NCBI RefSeq assembly: GCF_011759375.1
Contig: NZ_JAARML010000010.1
Location: forward strand, 1 to 64,000
From: Paraflavitalea devenefica
GTDB taxonomy: Bacteria; Bacteroidota; Bacteroidia; Chitinophagales; Chitinophagaceae
DNA length: 64,000 nucleotides
Reading direction: 5' to 3'
Shown piece after piece: positions 25,988 through 35,678 of this stretch. Position 1 is the first letter of the stretch. Each line of letters starts with the position of its first letter. The notes below the pieces were generated by a model. The model was not told the DNA's origin, did no database searches, and saw only the letters and a list, made by a program, of their open reading frames with translations. Both the position numbers and the translations under genes were made by a program.

Positions 25988-28429
25988 TTATTCCGCTTTC
26001 AAAGTGGTTGTTGCTACCGGAAGCGATCCGCTCCTGGCAGTGATGGTTATTTCGCCTTTCCTGCCTGTCGATTGTATGATAGCGATACATTTTCCCTGCC
26101 AGGCTTCCATCTGGTTCCCCTTTAAGGGCGTATGGCTTTGCTGATCACCATTGCCTACTGCAGCGAGTTTACCGGCCCCGGTGACTTCAAAAGTGATCCT
26201 ATTGTTAGCAAAAGGAACCGGCAGGCCATTGACATCAAGCACCTGCACAGCAACATAACTCAGGTCCTGCCGGTTTGCCTTCAGCACTTTTTTATCAGGC
26301 GACAGCATTATTGTAGCCGGTTCACCGGCCGTTTGAACAGAAAAGGAAACCCTTTTTCCGTCTGCTGTTTTTCCTATGGCTTCCAGTTTACCTGGTTCAT
26401 AGGGTACTTCCCAGAACAGGAAGGCTTCTTTGTTGAGCTCCCATTTGCGGGTGCCCAATGATCTTCCATTCAGTTTCAGTTCCACTTCCGGTACATTGGT
26501 ATACACATGCACCGCCAGCGTATCGCCTTTCCGGTCATGGTTCCAATGGGTTTCGACCTTTGGCCAGCTCCAGAAAGAGCACAGCTCTCTATTCCTTGCC
26601 GATGTATCGGTTTGCACAGCAATATGTACCACGGGTTCCTTATTCCAAAGGGCTTTCCTGAACCAAAACCCGGGTTTTGGAAAGCCGCACATGTCGATCA
26701 CACCGCAGGAAGCGCCACGCCAAGGCCAGGTTGGCCATTTTTCCCAGAATTTACAACCGGTACCTACATCGCCAATGCCTGCTTCACCGATATAATCAAA
26801 CCCCGTCCACAGAAATTCACCTGCCACATAATCTTTCACCTGCCCCTCCAGCCATTGGTCATAGGAACGCAATTGCCAGCAATCGCCGGTGTGGTAGGGA
26901 TATATCACCGTCTCGGACCCAAAGATGACCCGGTTGGGGTATTTTTCATGGTCTGTTTTATAAAAAGCCTCCTGGTAGTTGTAACCGACTATATCCAATA
27001 AACCGGCCATGCCAAAGGAATTGGCATTAACGATCTCGTTGCAGGCTGCAGTAAAGGGACGCGTATTATCGTATTTGCGCGAAGCTTCTATGAGCATTGG
27101 GGTGATCTTTAATGCATTTTCTTTATTATACTGCTCCCTTACTTCGTTGCCGATACTCCAGGCAATAACACAAGGATGGTTCCGGTCGCGCCTGATCCAG
27201 TTTTCAACATCCTTTTCGTACCATTTCGTAAAATGAGCTGCATATCCAGCTGGCGTTTTCCCGTCCATCCATTCATCAAATAGCTCGTCAATGACCACAA
27301 ATCCCAAAGTATCCGCATACGCCAACAACTCCGGCGATGGCGGGTTGTGGCTCATCCTGAGCGCATTGCAGCCCATGCTTTTTAAGATCTCCAACTGGCG
27401 TTTATGTGTGCCATCCACCACGACGGCGCCCAATGGCCCGCCATCGTGGTGATTGTTTACCCCTTTCAATTTGACCTGTTTCTCATTTAACAAAAAACCT
27501 TTGTTGGGATCAAATTGAGCTATCCTTATGCCAAATGATGAAGCATAATGATCTACCACCTTTCCGCCCGATTGCACTTCTACCTGTAACTGATATAACC
27601 TGGGTTGTTCAACAGACCATAATGCCGGTTTGTTGATCCTGATGTTTTGTTCGATCTTCAGCTCCAGTCCGGCCCCCGCTTCCACTTTCGATGTAGCCCT
27701 CCCCGCTTCTTTACCGGCTGCATTTATCAATTTTGTAATTACTGTACAGGGCCGATCACCCCTCGTTTCGTTGCTCAATGCTATGGAAATATCAATACTG
27801 GCCTTGTCATTGTTGGCCTCTACGGTGCGGGCAAAAACTCCCCATTGATCAATATGCAGTTTGTTTTTAGCTACCAGCCATACATGCCGGTAAATTCCGG
27901 AACCGGTATACCACCTGGAATTGGGCTGTTCAGTGGTATTCACTTTTACAGCGATAACGTTTTCCTGGCCCGCAGGTTTCAAATACTGTGTGAGGTCATA
28001 ATAGAAAGAAGAATACCCATAAGGGCGAATGCCCAGGTAATGTCCATTGATCCATACTTCGCTGTTGCGATAAACACCATCGAACAATACTTCCACCTTC
28101 CTGCCGGAAAAACCCGGTTCAGACCTGAAGTGTTTTCTGTACCAACCAATGCCGCTATAGGTATAGCCTCCACCTGCGCCAGTACGATTGGCCGAATCGA
28201 AAGGATGTTCGATACTGAAATCGTGCAGCACATCCACCAGGCGCCAGTTGGCATCATCAAATTCAGGCCGCTCAGCGCCGGGATGATCGTTCAGCGCAAA
28301 CCTCCAGCCAAAGTCGAAAGGGATTTTCGTCTTATTAATTTTCTGCGCTGTTGAATACGATACTATTGACATAAAAACCATCAACAGCGAAACGCCAGAA
28401 GCTTTAATCGTTTTTCTACACTTTATCAT
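25988..28429 (-). CDS. GH2 beta-galactosidase-like enzyme
   Basis: This 813-aa GH2 enzyme likely removes beta-galactose from xyloglucan. I start it at the ATG at 28429 (MIKCRKTIKASGVSLLMVFM), 23 bp after the esterase stop; the longer frame overlaps that gene. The order is jelly-roll (about 35-190), Ig-like domain, barrel (about 300-590) and C-terminal domains. E429 in WSIGNEVREQ is the acid/base and E506 in FGSETVIY the nucleophile. It is the last gene of the GH3-led operon. Beta-mannosidase or glucuronidase activity cannot be ruled out by sequence alone, but galactosidase suits the locus. Confidence 0.88.
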   Translation of the reverse strand: MIKCRKTIKASGVSLLMVFMSIVSYSTAQKINKTKIPFDFGWRFALNDHPGAERPEFDDANWRLVDVLHDFSIEHPFDSANRTGAGGGYTYSGIGWYRKHFRSEPGFSGRKVEVLFDGVYRNSEVWINGHYLGIRPYGYSSFYYDLTQYLKPAGQENVIAVKVNTTEQPNSRWYTGSGIYRHVWLVAKNKLHIDQWGVFARTVEANNDKASIDISIALSNETRGDRPCTVITKLINAAGKEAGRATSKVEAGAGLELKIEQNIRINKPALWSVEQPRLYQLQVEVQSGGKVVDHYASSFGIRIAQFDPNKGFLLNEKQVKLKGVNNHHDGGPLGAVVVDGTHKRQLEILKSMGCNALRMSHNPPSPELLAYADTLGFVVIDELFDEWMDGKTPAGYAAHFTKWYEKDVENWIRRDRNHPCVIAWSIGNEVREQYNKENALKITPMLIEASRKYDNTRPFTAACNEIVNANSFGMAGLLDIVGYNYQEAFYKTDHEKYPNRVIFGSETVIYPYHTGDCWQLRSYDQWLEGQVKDYVAGEFLWTGFDYIGEAGIGDVGTGCKFWEKWPTWPWRGASCGVIDMCGFPKPGFWFRKALWNKEPVVHIAVQTDTSARNRELCSFWSWPKVETHWNHDRKGDTLAVHVYTNVPEVELKLNGRSLGTRKWELNKEAFLFWEVPYEPGKLEAIGKTADGKRVSFSVQTAGEPATIMLSPDKKVLKANRQDLSYVAVQVLDVNGLPVPFANNRITFEVTGAGKLAAVGNGDQQSHTPLKGNQMEAWQGKCIAIIQSTGRKGEITITARSGSLPVATTTLKAE

Positions 28430-28452
28430 TTGGTCCCTGAAACACGCGTTGT

Positions 28453-29415
28453 TTACCGACGTTTTTTGAAAATATGCTGTACAAAAAGATACAGATTGTT
28501 GGCCCACTCGGTATCGTCATGAGCATTGTCATCCACATGCCATACATGCGGCACCCCTTGTTTTTTGAGGTACTGGTGCACACGCTGGCTGACACTGATC
28601 AGTCCATCCTTATTGCCACAGCCAAGCCACAGCACTTTAAGTTGCTTCTTTGCTGCCACCAAATCCGGCAACAGTTTGGTGTCAGAAAGTCCCCCGAATT
28701 CATTAGTATTCGGGGCTGAAGAAAATCCACCGACGTAAGCAAAAGTATTGATGTGCGAAAGGCCGATATTCAGAGACTGGCCACCGCCCATGGACAACCC
28801 TGCGAGTGCACGATGTTTGCGGTCGGTGTAAACCGAATAGTGGGATTCGATGTAAGGAATGATGTCGTTGAGCAAATCGTTTTCGAAGGGCTTGCCATAA
28901 CCTTTAAATCCGCCATTTCGCTCTTCCTGTTCATCAGGCTTGGGATTGGACACAGTTATGTTTGTATTACAATTAGGGAAAACCATAATTGCAGGTCCGA
29001 TTTTACCGTCGGCCAGCAGGTTGTCGATGACATAATCAGCATGGACCCAGTAAGGCCATTGACCGGCGCCGGAGTTGAGACCGTGCAGTAAATAAATCAC
29101 CGGATACTTTCGGTCGGGTGAATATCCGGGAGGTGTATAAACCAGCATCTCCCGACGTGTGGAAAGCGTTTTGGAGTCATACTGAACAGTAGCCATAGTA
29201 CCGTGAGCTATATTTTCACGCTTGTCTCTGAACCCGGCAGGTGGATTGTCAAAGGCGGGCTTATCATCGGGTCCCAGCTTAGTTGGTCCCCCAAAGCGAC
29301 CTTTGCTGGTGGACGCTGGTGTGGAATCTTTGACCACCACTGATGGTTTTTCCTGTGCATAACCTGAAATACCATCAGCTAAAAGCAAAAACAATACTAT
29401 TAATACGTTATTCAT
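28453..29415 (-). CDS. CE1-like secreted carbohydrate esterase
   Basis: This 320-aa alpha/beta hydrolase has a signal peptide (MNNVLIVLFLLLADGISGYAQ) and the putative-esterase fold of CE1 acetyl-xylan and feruloyl esterases. The nucleophile is S208 in GLSMGGGQ, the oxyanion region lies at YLLHGLNSG, and an Asp in GCGNKDGL and a His in DNAHDDTEW fit the rest of the triad. It follows GH29 after 130 bp in which I saw no promoter or terminator. It probably removes acetyl or feruloyl groups from imported oligosaccharides, working with the CE20-like enzyme of the same operon. Confidence 0.83.
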   Translation of the reverse strand: MNNVLIVLFLLLADGISGYAQEKPSVVVKDSTPASTSKGRFGGPTKLGPDDKPAFDNPPAGFRDKRENIAHGTMATVQYDSKTLSTRREMLVYTPPGYSPDRKYPVIYLLHGLNSGAGQWPYWVHADYVIDNLLADGKIGPAIMVFPNCNTNITVSNPKPDEQEERNGGFKGYGKPFENDLLNDIIPYIESHYSVYTDRKHRALAGLSMGGGQSLNIGLSHINTFAYVGGFSSAPNTNEFGGLSDTKLLPDLVAAKKQLKVLWLGCGNKDGLISVSQRVHQYLKKQGVPHVWHVDDNAHDDTEWANNLYLFVQHIFKKRR

Positions 29416-29545
29416 ATTATAGTTTTACCGGATTTATAAATAACAACCCCTCAGCCTCATCGGTGTGTAAAGAACACAAATAAAAATGCACAAAGGCGAA
29501 GCAAGTCTAACTCGGGTTTGTAATATCTTATTGGTGTCATACTTT

Positions 29546-31189
29546 TTAAAGGTAAATTTTAAACACCATTGCCAAGTCATTCGGAACCAGTTTTGGTTTT
29601 TGAATTGATAACGAACCAGCATTTTGTTTCCATGATATCTTTTCCTTGCTACCCAGTACTTCAATTCGCTTTACTACGCCATTACCTTTTGTTTTACCCA
29701 ACGCTTTCAGCATCACTTTTTCCTCCGGTGTACCCAATACAGTAGCATATAAATTTTTCCCTTTCTGATTGTAGCGAATATCTTTTGCCGAAAATTTTAT
29801 TTTTTCTTCGTTAAACCCAGGACCATTCATCGGATTAGCTGCTTCAGCAACCGGTCCTTCTCCATAGATTTTCCAGGGACGAGTATCAAAAATGCTTTCC
29901 TTGTTAATATCCATCCAGCCAGCGATGCCTTCGAGTATTGCCATTTCTTTTTCATCAATTGTCCCGTCTCCACGAATAGGAATATTCAGCAGCAGATTCC
30001 CATTTTTGCTGACAATATCAACCAACGTATGGATAACAGTCTTTGCTGATTTATAACCATTATTCTCATAGGTGGACCTTTTATAATGCCAGTCACCAAT
30101 ACACGTACAGGTTTGCCAGGCTTTGTTTTGCATCTTATCAGGAGCTCCTCTTTCCACATCCCAGACCATGCATTTTTTTTGGTCTTCGGTGAGTACTTTA
30201 CCAAACAAAACAGCGTTGAGTTTGCCGTTGTGCGTGGCCATGTTATGATTATAGTAGTGTGCGGCAATTTTTAACCCCGCATCGCTTACAGGATAGAGAG
30301 GAAGTCCTGTATCATCGAAGTAGAGTAGATCGGGATTGTATTGGTTGATCAGATCAATCGTGCGGTTATAAAATTTGTCGCAATAATCCTGTGTTGGCAC
30401 AGAAGCCCCATTTTTCCAATCCCATTGCTTCCACAAGCTGGTAATATTTTCGCTTCCCTCACTGAGCGTGTGATCCTGTGCATACAGCGCTTGCGGGTCA
30501 AGCCCCTCCCACCAGGTTCCCTTGCCATCCGTCCTGGTGAGTTTCCCGTCGTAGGGAACGCCGGCCAAAGGACCATTTTTATCTGAACGTTGAGCCGTTT
30601 CAAACCAGGTCCATGCATGAGAAGCGTGCACACTTAATCCGAAGGGAAGATTATATTTCTTTGCTGCATTGGCCCAACCCTTAATAATATCCTTCTTTGG
30701 ACCAACCCGAAGGGAGTTCCATTCCTGGTATTTGCTGTTCCACAAATCGAGATTATCGTGGTGGTTGGCCATCGCAAAGAAATATTGTGCCCCCGTACGT
30801 TTGTAAAGGGCTACCAGGTTTTCCGGATCCCAACGCTGCGCTTTCCAGTCGTTGATCACTTCTTTAAACCCCGCTTTGGAAGGATGTCCGTAATGGGCTA
30901 CATGCCATTTATATTGTTCACCGCCTTCATCGTACATGAACCGTCCATACCAGTCGCCCTGTTCAGGCTGACATTGCGGGCCCCAATGCGCCCAAATACC
31001 AAACTTGGCATTACGGAACCATTCGGGTACTTTATATTGTTGAAGTGATTGCCAGGTGGGTTCGAACTTGCCTGGTGCAACCGGTTCGTTGCCTGGCCTG
31101 ACTGGCGATTGATAATTTTCCTGCGCGATAAGCGAATGAGCAAGAAGAGCACCAGTAATCAGTGAAATAATATGTTTCATTAGCTTCAT
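29546..31189 (-). CDS. GH29 alpha-L-fucosidase (paralogue 2)
   Basis: This 547-aa fucosidase has a normal signal peptide (MKHIISLITGALLAHSLIAQ, from the second Met) and the GH29 barrel opening FGIWAHWGPQCQPEQGDW. D292 in LLYFDDTG is the likely nucleophile. It is a close paralogue of the proteins at 24203 and 47915 but is embedded in the GH3-led operon, 13 bp after the CE20-like gene, so it should respond to the xyloglucan sensor rather than to fucose. A fucosidase made at once on glycan sensing would release the fucose that induces the others; that logic is inference. Confidence 0.92.
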   Translation of the reverse strand: MKLMKHIISLITGALLAHSLIAQENYQSPVRPGNEPVAPGKFEPTWQSLQQYKVPEWFRNAKFGIWAHWGPQCQPEQGDWYGRFMYDEGGEQYKWHVAHYGHPSKAGFKEVINDWKAQRWDPENLVALYKRTGAQYFFAMANHHDNLDLWNSKYQEWNSLRVGPKKDIIKGWANAAKKYNLPFGLSVHASHAWTWFETAQRSDKNGPLAGVPYDGKLTRTDGKGTWWEGLDPQALYAQDHTLSEGSENITSLWKQWDWKNGASVPTQDYCDKFYNRTIDLINQYNPDLLYFDDTGLPLYPVSDAGLKIAAHYYNHNMATHNGKLNAVLFGKVLTEDQKKCMVWDVERGAPDKMQNKAWQTCTCIGDWHYKRSTYENNGYKSAKTVIHTLVDIVSKNGNLLLNIPIRGDGTIDEKEMAILEGIAGWMDINKESIFDTRPWKIYGEGPVAEAANPMNGPGFNEEKIKFSAKDIRYNQKGKNLYATVLGTPEEKVMLKALGKTKGNGVVKRIEVLGSKEKISWKQNAGSLSIQKPKLVPNDLAMVFKIYL

Positions 31190-31202
31190 TAATCTACAGA
31201 TT

Positions 31203-33164
31203 TTATTTTTGAATAATCTCTTTCCAGTTATCTGTTCTGAAAGGGATAGCTGGCAGCCTTGCTGAATTTACCAGGTTACAGAGGGGATTGTCTGCCCAGG
31301 CATATCGCACGGCTTCAGGCTCCGCGACTTTATCGGAAGAAAGGATCACATGGTCTCCTTCAATAATGGCTTTTGCCCAATAAAACTTTTTGTCTTTGCC
31401 TGCAATGGCAAAACCCGTCACTTCTTTTCCGTCCCTCGTTGAAAGACCTGAACCCGTATTGGTGAAATTGATGCGGATACGGTTCCCCTCTTTCCGGAAA
31501 TTTGTATACACCGGCCCAGATGCGATACCGGCTTGTTTGTACACCTGTTTATTTGCAATTAATGCCAGCCGGCGGCCCACTTCCTGTTTATTTTTCGGAT
31601 GAATATCATTCGCTTCCCCAATATCTATGATGCATGCCATACCTGTGTTGGGCAGAGATAATGTCAACGTTTGCGCTTCGCGCAATTCGGCCCATTCACT
31701 TTCAGTGGGCAGCGGTTTTGTTTTCATGTAATTCGCCAGCTGAACAAACAAAAATGGACAATCGCCCTGCTGCCAGCGTTGCCGCCAATCGGTGATGAGC
31801 ATCGGAAACAATTTTCTGTAATTGTAAGCAGCCCAGGCATTCGATTCGCCCTGATACCAGATAAATCCTTTGATACTATAAGGAATAAGCGGGTTGATCA
31901 TGGCATTGAAGAGCACGGTGGGGTAATACTGATAGTTGAGTATTTTCGGAAAAGCGGTTTCAAGGTCTTTTTGATACAACCATTTCCCGGCTAAAGAAAT
32001 TGTAGAAGCACCATCAGTAATATACAGGTCCTCTGCCGGAGGATTCAAACCGCCGCCGCCCCATAGCATGGCCATCCTGATAGCAATGATATTATCACCC
32101 TGTTTCACAAGGTTGGCTGGAATAGTATAATGATGCGTGGGATTCGCATTCCAGATATTCTTACAGATCTCCTGTCCATTGAAATAAAGGGAATAGTTCA
32201 TTTCCGGATGGCCCAGATGCACTGTTAGCTCTTTCCCGGCAAAGGACCCAGGCAATGATACCTTTTTCCGTAACCAAACCATTCCTTCATAATTTCCAAT
32301 TCCAAAATCTTTTATAACATTGGGCATTTCAATATTTGTCCAACCGGCATCATTATATTCCAGGGCAGGAATTATTTTATCCGTATTGTTTTGTGGATTA
32401 AAAACAATATCCCAAGTGCGTATCCAGTTCAAACTATCGGTTATAAAATCTTCCCGATCAAAACTAAGCGTATCATTACTGAGTGTTTTTGCTCTGGTAA
32501 TGGGCGATGTAAGCAACATGTCGCGGCTCGTCCAGGCTTCCACCGGCGTTCCGCCCCAGGTGCTTTGAATAATGCCAACCGGAATATGCTGATCCCGATG
32601 AATTTTACGGGCAAAATAGTAAGCAACCGCCGAGAATTCCTTCACATTTGCCGTATCACAAACTTTCCATTTGCCAGATAAGATATCTGACTGTGGGGTC
32701 AATTGCTTGTCATGCTCAACAACAAGAAAACGTATTTGAGGAAAGTTGGCACTTTCAATTTCCTTACGCGCATCCCCGGACTGCTGCACCTGCCATTCCA
32801 TATTCGACTGACCCGAAGCCAGCCATACATCTCCGATCAGGATGCCTTTCAGCTCGATTGCGGCATTGGGCTTTCCTGATTCAGCTATCTTGAGCACATA
32901 AGGACCACCTGCTTTAAACTTTGGAAATCGAAGCATCCATTTTCCGTCTTTACCGGCTTTGGTAGTGGCACGCACCGTCCCAAGTTCCGCTATTACCAAC
33001 TTTCCCGGACTCGCCTTTCCCCAAACAGGAATGGAAATCCCTCGTTGCAAGACCATATTGTCGCCAAATACTTTCGGCAAACTGATCTGAGCATTAGAAA
33101 GCAAGCTGAATAAAAATAATGATGCTATAAAAAAAGATATGCGGATCGCTTTATTCATGGTCAT
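31203..33164 (-). CDS. Sialate O-acetylesterase-fold (CE20-like) acetylesterase
   Basis: This 653-aa SGNH-type esterase has a signal peptide (to LLSNAQ), a short beta domain (about 28-105), and the SGNH catalytic fold split by a jelly-roll insertion (about 225-375). S120 in ASGQSNMEW is the nucleophile, and D520 and H522 in NDIHPKNK complete the triad. Proteins of this fold are often named sialate O-acetylesterases, but the split SGNH architecture and xyloglucan context match CE20, founded on a xyloglucan acetylesterase from Xanthomonas. It sits 13 bp from both neighbours, GH3 and GH29. Acetyl groups on xyloglucan galactose are its likely target. Confidence 0.82.
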   Translation of the reverse strand: MTMNKAIRISFFIASLFLFSLLSNAQISLPKVFGDNMVLQRGISIPVWGKASPGKLVIAELGTVRATTKAGKDGKWMLRFPKFKAGGPYVLKIAESGKPNAAIELKGILIGDVWLASGQSNMEWQVQQSGDARKEIESANFPQIRFLVVEHDKQLTPQSDILSGKWKVCDTANVKEFSAVAYYFARKIHRDQHIPVGIIQSTWGGTPVEAWTSRDMLLTSPITRAKTLSNDTLSFDREDFITDSLNWIRTWDIVFNPQNNTDKIIPALEYNDAGWTNIEMPNVIKDFGIGNYEGMVWLRKKVSLPGSFAGKELTVHLGHPEMNYSLYFNGQEICKNIWNANPTHHYTIPANLVKQGDNIIAIRMAMLWGGGGLNPPAEDLYITDGASTISLAGKWLYQKDLETAFPKILNYQYYPTVLFNAMINPLIPYSIKGFIWYQGESNAWAAYNYRKLFPMLITDWRQRWQQGDCPFLFVQLANYMKTKPLPTESEWAELREAQTLTLSLPNTGMACIIDIGEANDIHPKNKQEVGRRLALIANKQVYKQAGIASGPVYTNFRKEGNRIRINFTNTGSGLSTRDGKEVTGFAIAGKDKKFYWAKAIIEGDHVILSSDKVAEPEAVRYAWADNPLCNLVNSARLPAIPFRTDNWKEIIQK

Positions 33165-33177
33165 CTTAATAATAATC

Positions 33178-35397
33178 TTACTTAACTGAAATTTTCTCCT
33201 TCTGAAAGATGTTATGGGATGAATTACCTATCTGCAGGATGTATTCACCGGCTTCAGCGTTCCATGCCTTTTTTAGTTCGTCGTAAAATGCCAGATCGGC
33301 CACTTTCACCTGCAGTTCAACGGTCTTCGTTTCACCAGGTTTCAGGAATATTTTCTCAAAAGCCTTTAGCTCTTTCTCGGGGCGCAATACAGAACAAACC
33401 GGATCGCTTACATATAGCTGCACCACTTCCGCTCCGTGCAAGCTGCCTGTATTTTTGATGGTAAATTTAGCATGAATGATCTCGTTTTTTCCATAGCTTA
33501 CTTTATCCGTTGAAAAATGACTGATGGAAAAATCAGTATAAGAAAGCCCATAACCAAAGGGAAATTGCGGTTGAATTCTCTTCGTATCGAACCAGCGGTA
33601 TCCTACCAGGATATCTTCTTCATAATTGACTTTCAGATCTCTGCCGGGAAAGTTGCCCAGGGCATGAGCAGGTGACTGCGACAGGGATACCGGCAGCGTG
33701 AACGGGAGCTTGCCCGAAGGGTTTATTTTACCACTCAGCAGATCGGCCACTACATTCCCGGCTTCCATACCTCCAAACCACGACCATAAGATGGCGGGTA
33801 CCCGGTGAACGATACCGGCCAGTTTAACCGGCGACCCGGCAATAATAACCACTATTGTATTAGGATTTGCTTTGGCCACTTCCTGGATCAGGATCTCCTG
33901 CCCGTAGGGCAAATCCATATTTTGCTTGTCAGAGGATTCGGTATCAAAATCATGATTCAATCCACCGAAAATAATAGCAACATCCGATTCCCTGGCGGCT
34001 GCCACCGCTTCATCGATGAGTTTCCAATCCACTTTGTCGGCACTGGACTGGCCAGTGTTATTGCCTTCCCGGAAGGTAGATTGCTTTTCATACCCCTGTG
34101 CATAATTTATTTTTACCCTGGCGCCCAGCTTTTGCTGCAGGGCCTGCAGGGGTGTTATTTCATACAGGGTCTTTATTTCAGAACTGAGCCCGCCGCTGCA
34201 ATGTTTACGGGTAGCATTATCACCAATGACGGCGATTGATTTTAGTTTATCGACCTGCAGCGGCAGCAGTTTACCCTTATTTTGTAATAATACCGCCGCT
34301 TCGGCAGCAGCATGATAGGCAGCCTGCTGATGTGCGGGGGTATTCATTGTACCTTTCTCCCGGTTCTTTTCATCGAAGACTTTGGTATTAAACATTACCC
34401 GTAATACGTTCCCCACTTTTTCATCCACCACCGATACCGGTACTTTTCCTTCTTCCACTGCCTTGACCAGGGGACTGGCAAAGTACCATTCATTGTAATC
34501 TTTTTTATCGGTACCCATTTCCAGGTCGAGCCCGGTTAAAGCCGCTTTCACGGTTGAATGTGCGGCCGACCAGTCGGTCATTAACACGCCCTTGAAACCA
34601 AATTCATTTCTAAGCAGTTGCCGGTTGAGGTAGTCATTTTCCGAACACCACTCCCCTCTGAACCTGTTGTAGGCAGCCATCACGGTATAAGCGCCGCCTT
34701 CCGTTACCGAGGCTTTAAATGCCGGCAAATAAATTTCACGCAAAGCCCTTTCGCTCATGGTCACGTCAATAGAGTCGCGGTGTTCTTCCTGGTTATTGGC
34801 CAGCCAGTGTTTTACGCTGGCGGCCACATCCTTCGACTGCAACGCTTTGATATAAGCAACGGCCATCTTTGAAACCAGCAAAGGGTCTTCACTCATGTAT
34901 TCAAAGTTTCTGCCGCAAAGTGGAGAGCGGATAATGTTGACGCCGGGGCCCAGTAGAACATCTTTTTTCCGGTAGCGGGCTTCTTCCGCCAACACCAACC
35001 CCTGTTGGTAAGCCAACGCGGGATTCCAGGTAGCGGCCAGCGCTGTTCCCGGCGGAAAACAAGTCGCAGAATCATTGGTCCACCCTGCATAGGCCCAGTC
35101 GTGCCTGTTAATCTCAGCACGTACGCCATGTGGCCCGTCACTCAACGCCCATTCAGGAATGCCCAGTCTTTTTATACCTGCTACATAAAATTTTGAATTC
35201 CCATGCAGGAGGCTCACCTTTTCCTGTAAGGTCATTTGGCTGATCAAGGTGCGGATCTTTTGTTCAGTAGCCATATCGCCCGCTGCCGTTTGTTGGGCAT
35301 CGGTTGCGAGCACCATCGACAATAAAACTGCGGGAAGCAATAAAATATTCAACAGGGAAGAACGCAGCAAACCAGGCTGTAACAGTTGTAGTTTCAT
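33178..35397 (-). CDS. GH3 beta-glucosidase
   Basis: This first gene of the second operon encodes a 739-aa exo-beta-glucosidase that would cut glucose from debranched xyloglucan oligosaccharides. The ATG at 35397 (MKLQLLQPGLLRSSLLNILL) gives a long signal peptide; the TTG 12 bases upstream is not needed. The barrel spans about 50-340 with nucleophile D275 in LMTDWSA. The (alpha/beta)6 sandwich and C-terminal Fn3-like domain follow, giving a full-length GH3. Its leader and promoter resemble those of the GH31 gene at 23958, so the same regulator likely starts both operons. Confidence 0.92.
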   Translation of the reverse strand: MKLQLLQPGLLRSSLLNILLLPAVLLSMVLATDAQQTAAGDMATEQKIRTLISQMTLQEKVSLLHGNSKFYVAGIKRLGIPEWALSDGPHGVRAEINRHDWAYAGWTNDSATCFPPGTALAATWNPALAYQQGLVLAEEARYRKKDVLLGPGVNIIRSPLCGRNFEYMSEDPLLVSKMAVAYIKALQSKDVAASVKHWLANNQEEHRDSIDVTMSERALREIYLPAFKASVTEGGAYTVMAAYNRFRGEWCSENDYLNRQLLRNEFGFKGVLMTDWSAAHSTVKAALTGLDLEMGTDKKDYNEWYFASPLVKAVEEGKVPVSVVDEKVGNVLRVMFNTKVFDEKNREKGTMNTPAHQQAAYHAAAEAAVLLQNKGKLLPLQVDKLKSIAVIGDNATRKHCSGGLSSEIKTLYEITPLQALQQKLGARVKINYAQGYEKQSTFREGNNTGQSSADKVDWKLIDEAVAAARESDVAIIFGGLNHDFDTESSDKQNMDLPYGQEILIQEVAKANPNTIVVIIAGSPVKLAGIVHRVPAILWSWFGGMEAGNVVADLLSGKINPSGKLPFTLPVSLSQSPAHALGNFPGRDLKVNYEEDILVGYRWFDTKRIQPQFPFGYGLSYTDFSISHFSTDKVSYGKNEIIHAKFTIKNTGSLHGAEVVQLYVSDPVCSVLRPEKELKAFEKIFLKPGETKTVELQVKVADLAFYDELKKAWNAEAGEYILQIGNSSHNIFQKEKISVK

Positions 35398-35426
35398 ATA
35401 ACAATGCAATGATTAATTGAATGCTG

Positions 35427-35509
35427 TAAAAGTATTACGGTACTGTTTGAAACCAGGGACCGGAATGTTTCACAGTAGGGTATCAAATGTTACCAAAGCC
35501 TTACTTTCA
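35427..35509 (-). promoter_or_regulatory. Type 1 promoter/operator, copy 3 (probable HTCS site)
   Basis: On the minus strand, AACATT (35486-35491) and AACATT (35464-35469) are 22 bp apart with TACCCTA between them, followed by CCTGGTTTC and a TACTTTTA box (35427-35434) ending 29 bp before the ATG of the GH3 gene. Spacing is identical to the copies at 23987 and 41466. Confidence 0.75.
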
Positions 35510-35560
35510 CCAGGTTTACTCAAGCCCCACCCGCTGCATAGGCATACAACAAATAGCTGC

Positions 35561-35589
35561 AAAAAAAGGAAGGAGTAGAAACTCCCTCC
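35561..35589 (-). terminator. Rho-independent terminator of the SusCD-2 operon
   Basis: Read on the minus strand, GGAGGGAGT and ACTCCTTCC form a 9-bp stem (one mismatch) with a 4-base loop and run directly into seven T residues. It lies about 90 bp after the stop of the lipoprotein gene and just before the type 1 promoter of GH3, so it insulates the two operons. Confidence 0.85.
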
Positions 35590-35678
35590 GCCTTGCAAAA
35601 TTGCTATGCTAATAAAAAGATTTTTCTGAAGATTTCTTCCTGAGGATGCCCTCAACGGCATGCCGGTACCTGGACGAA

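Noticed and set aside
27647..28354. 235-codon plus-strand frame opposite GH2
   Set aside because: Antisense shadow of the GH2 coding region, with no family features.
28430..28507. Longer N-terminus for the GH2 gene
   Set aside because: It overlaps the end of the esterase gene; the ATG at 28429 starts a normal signal peptide.
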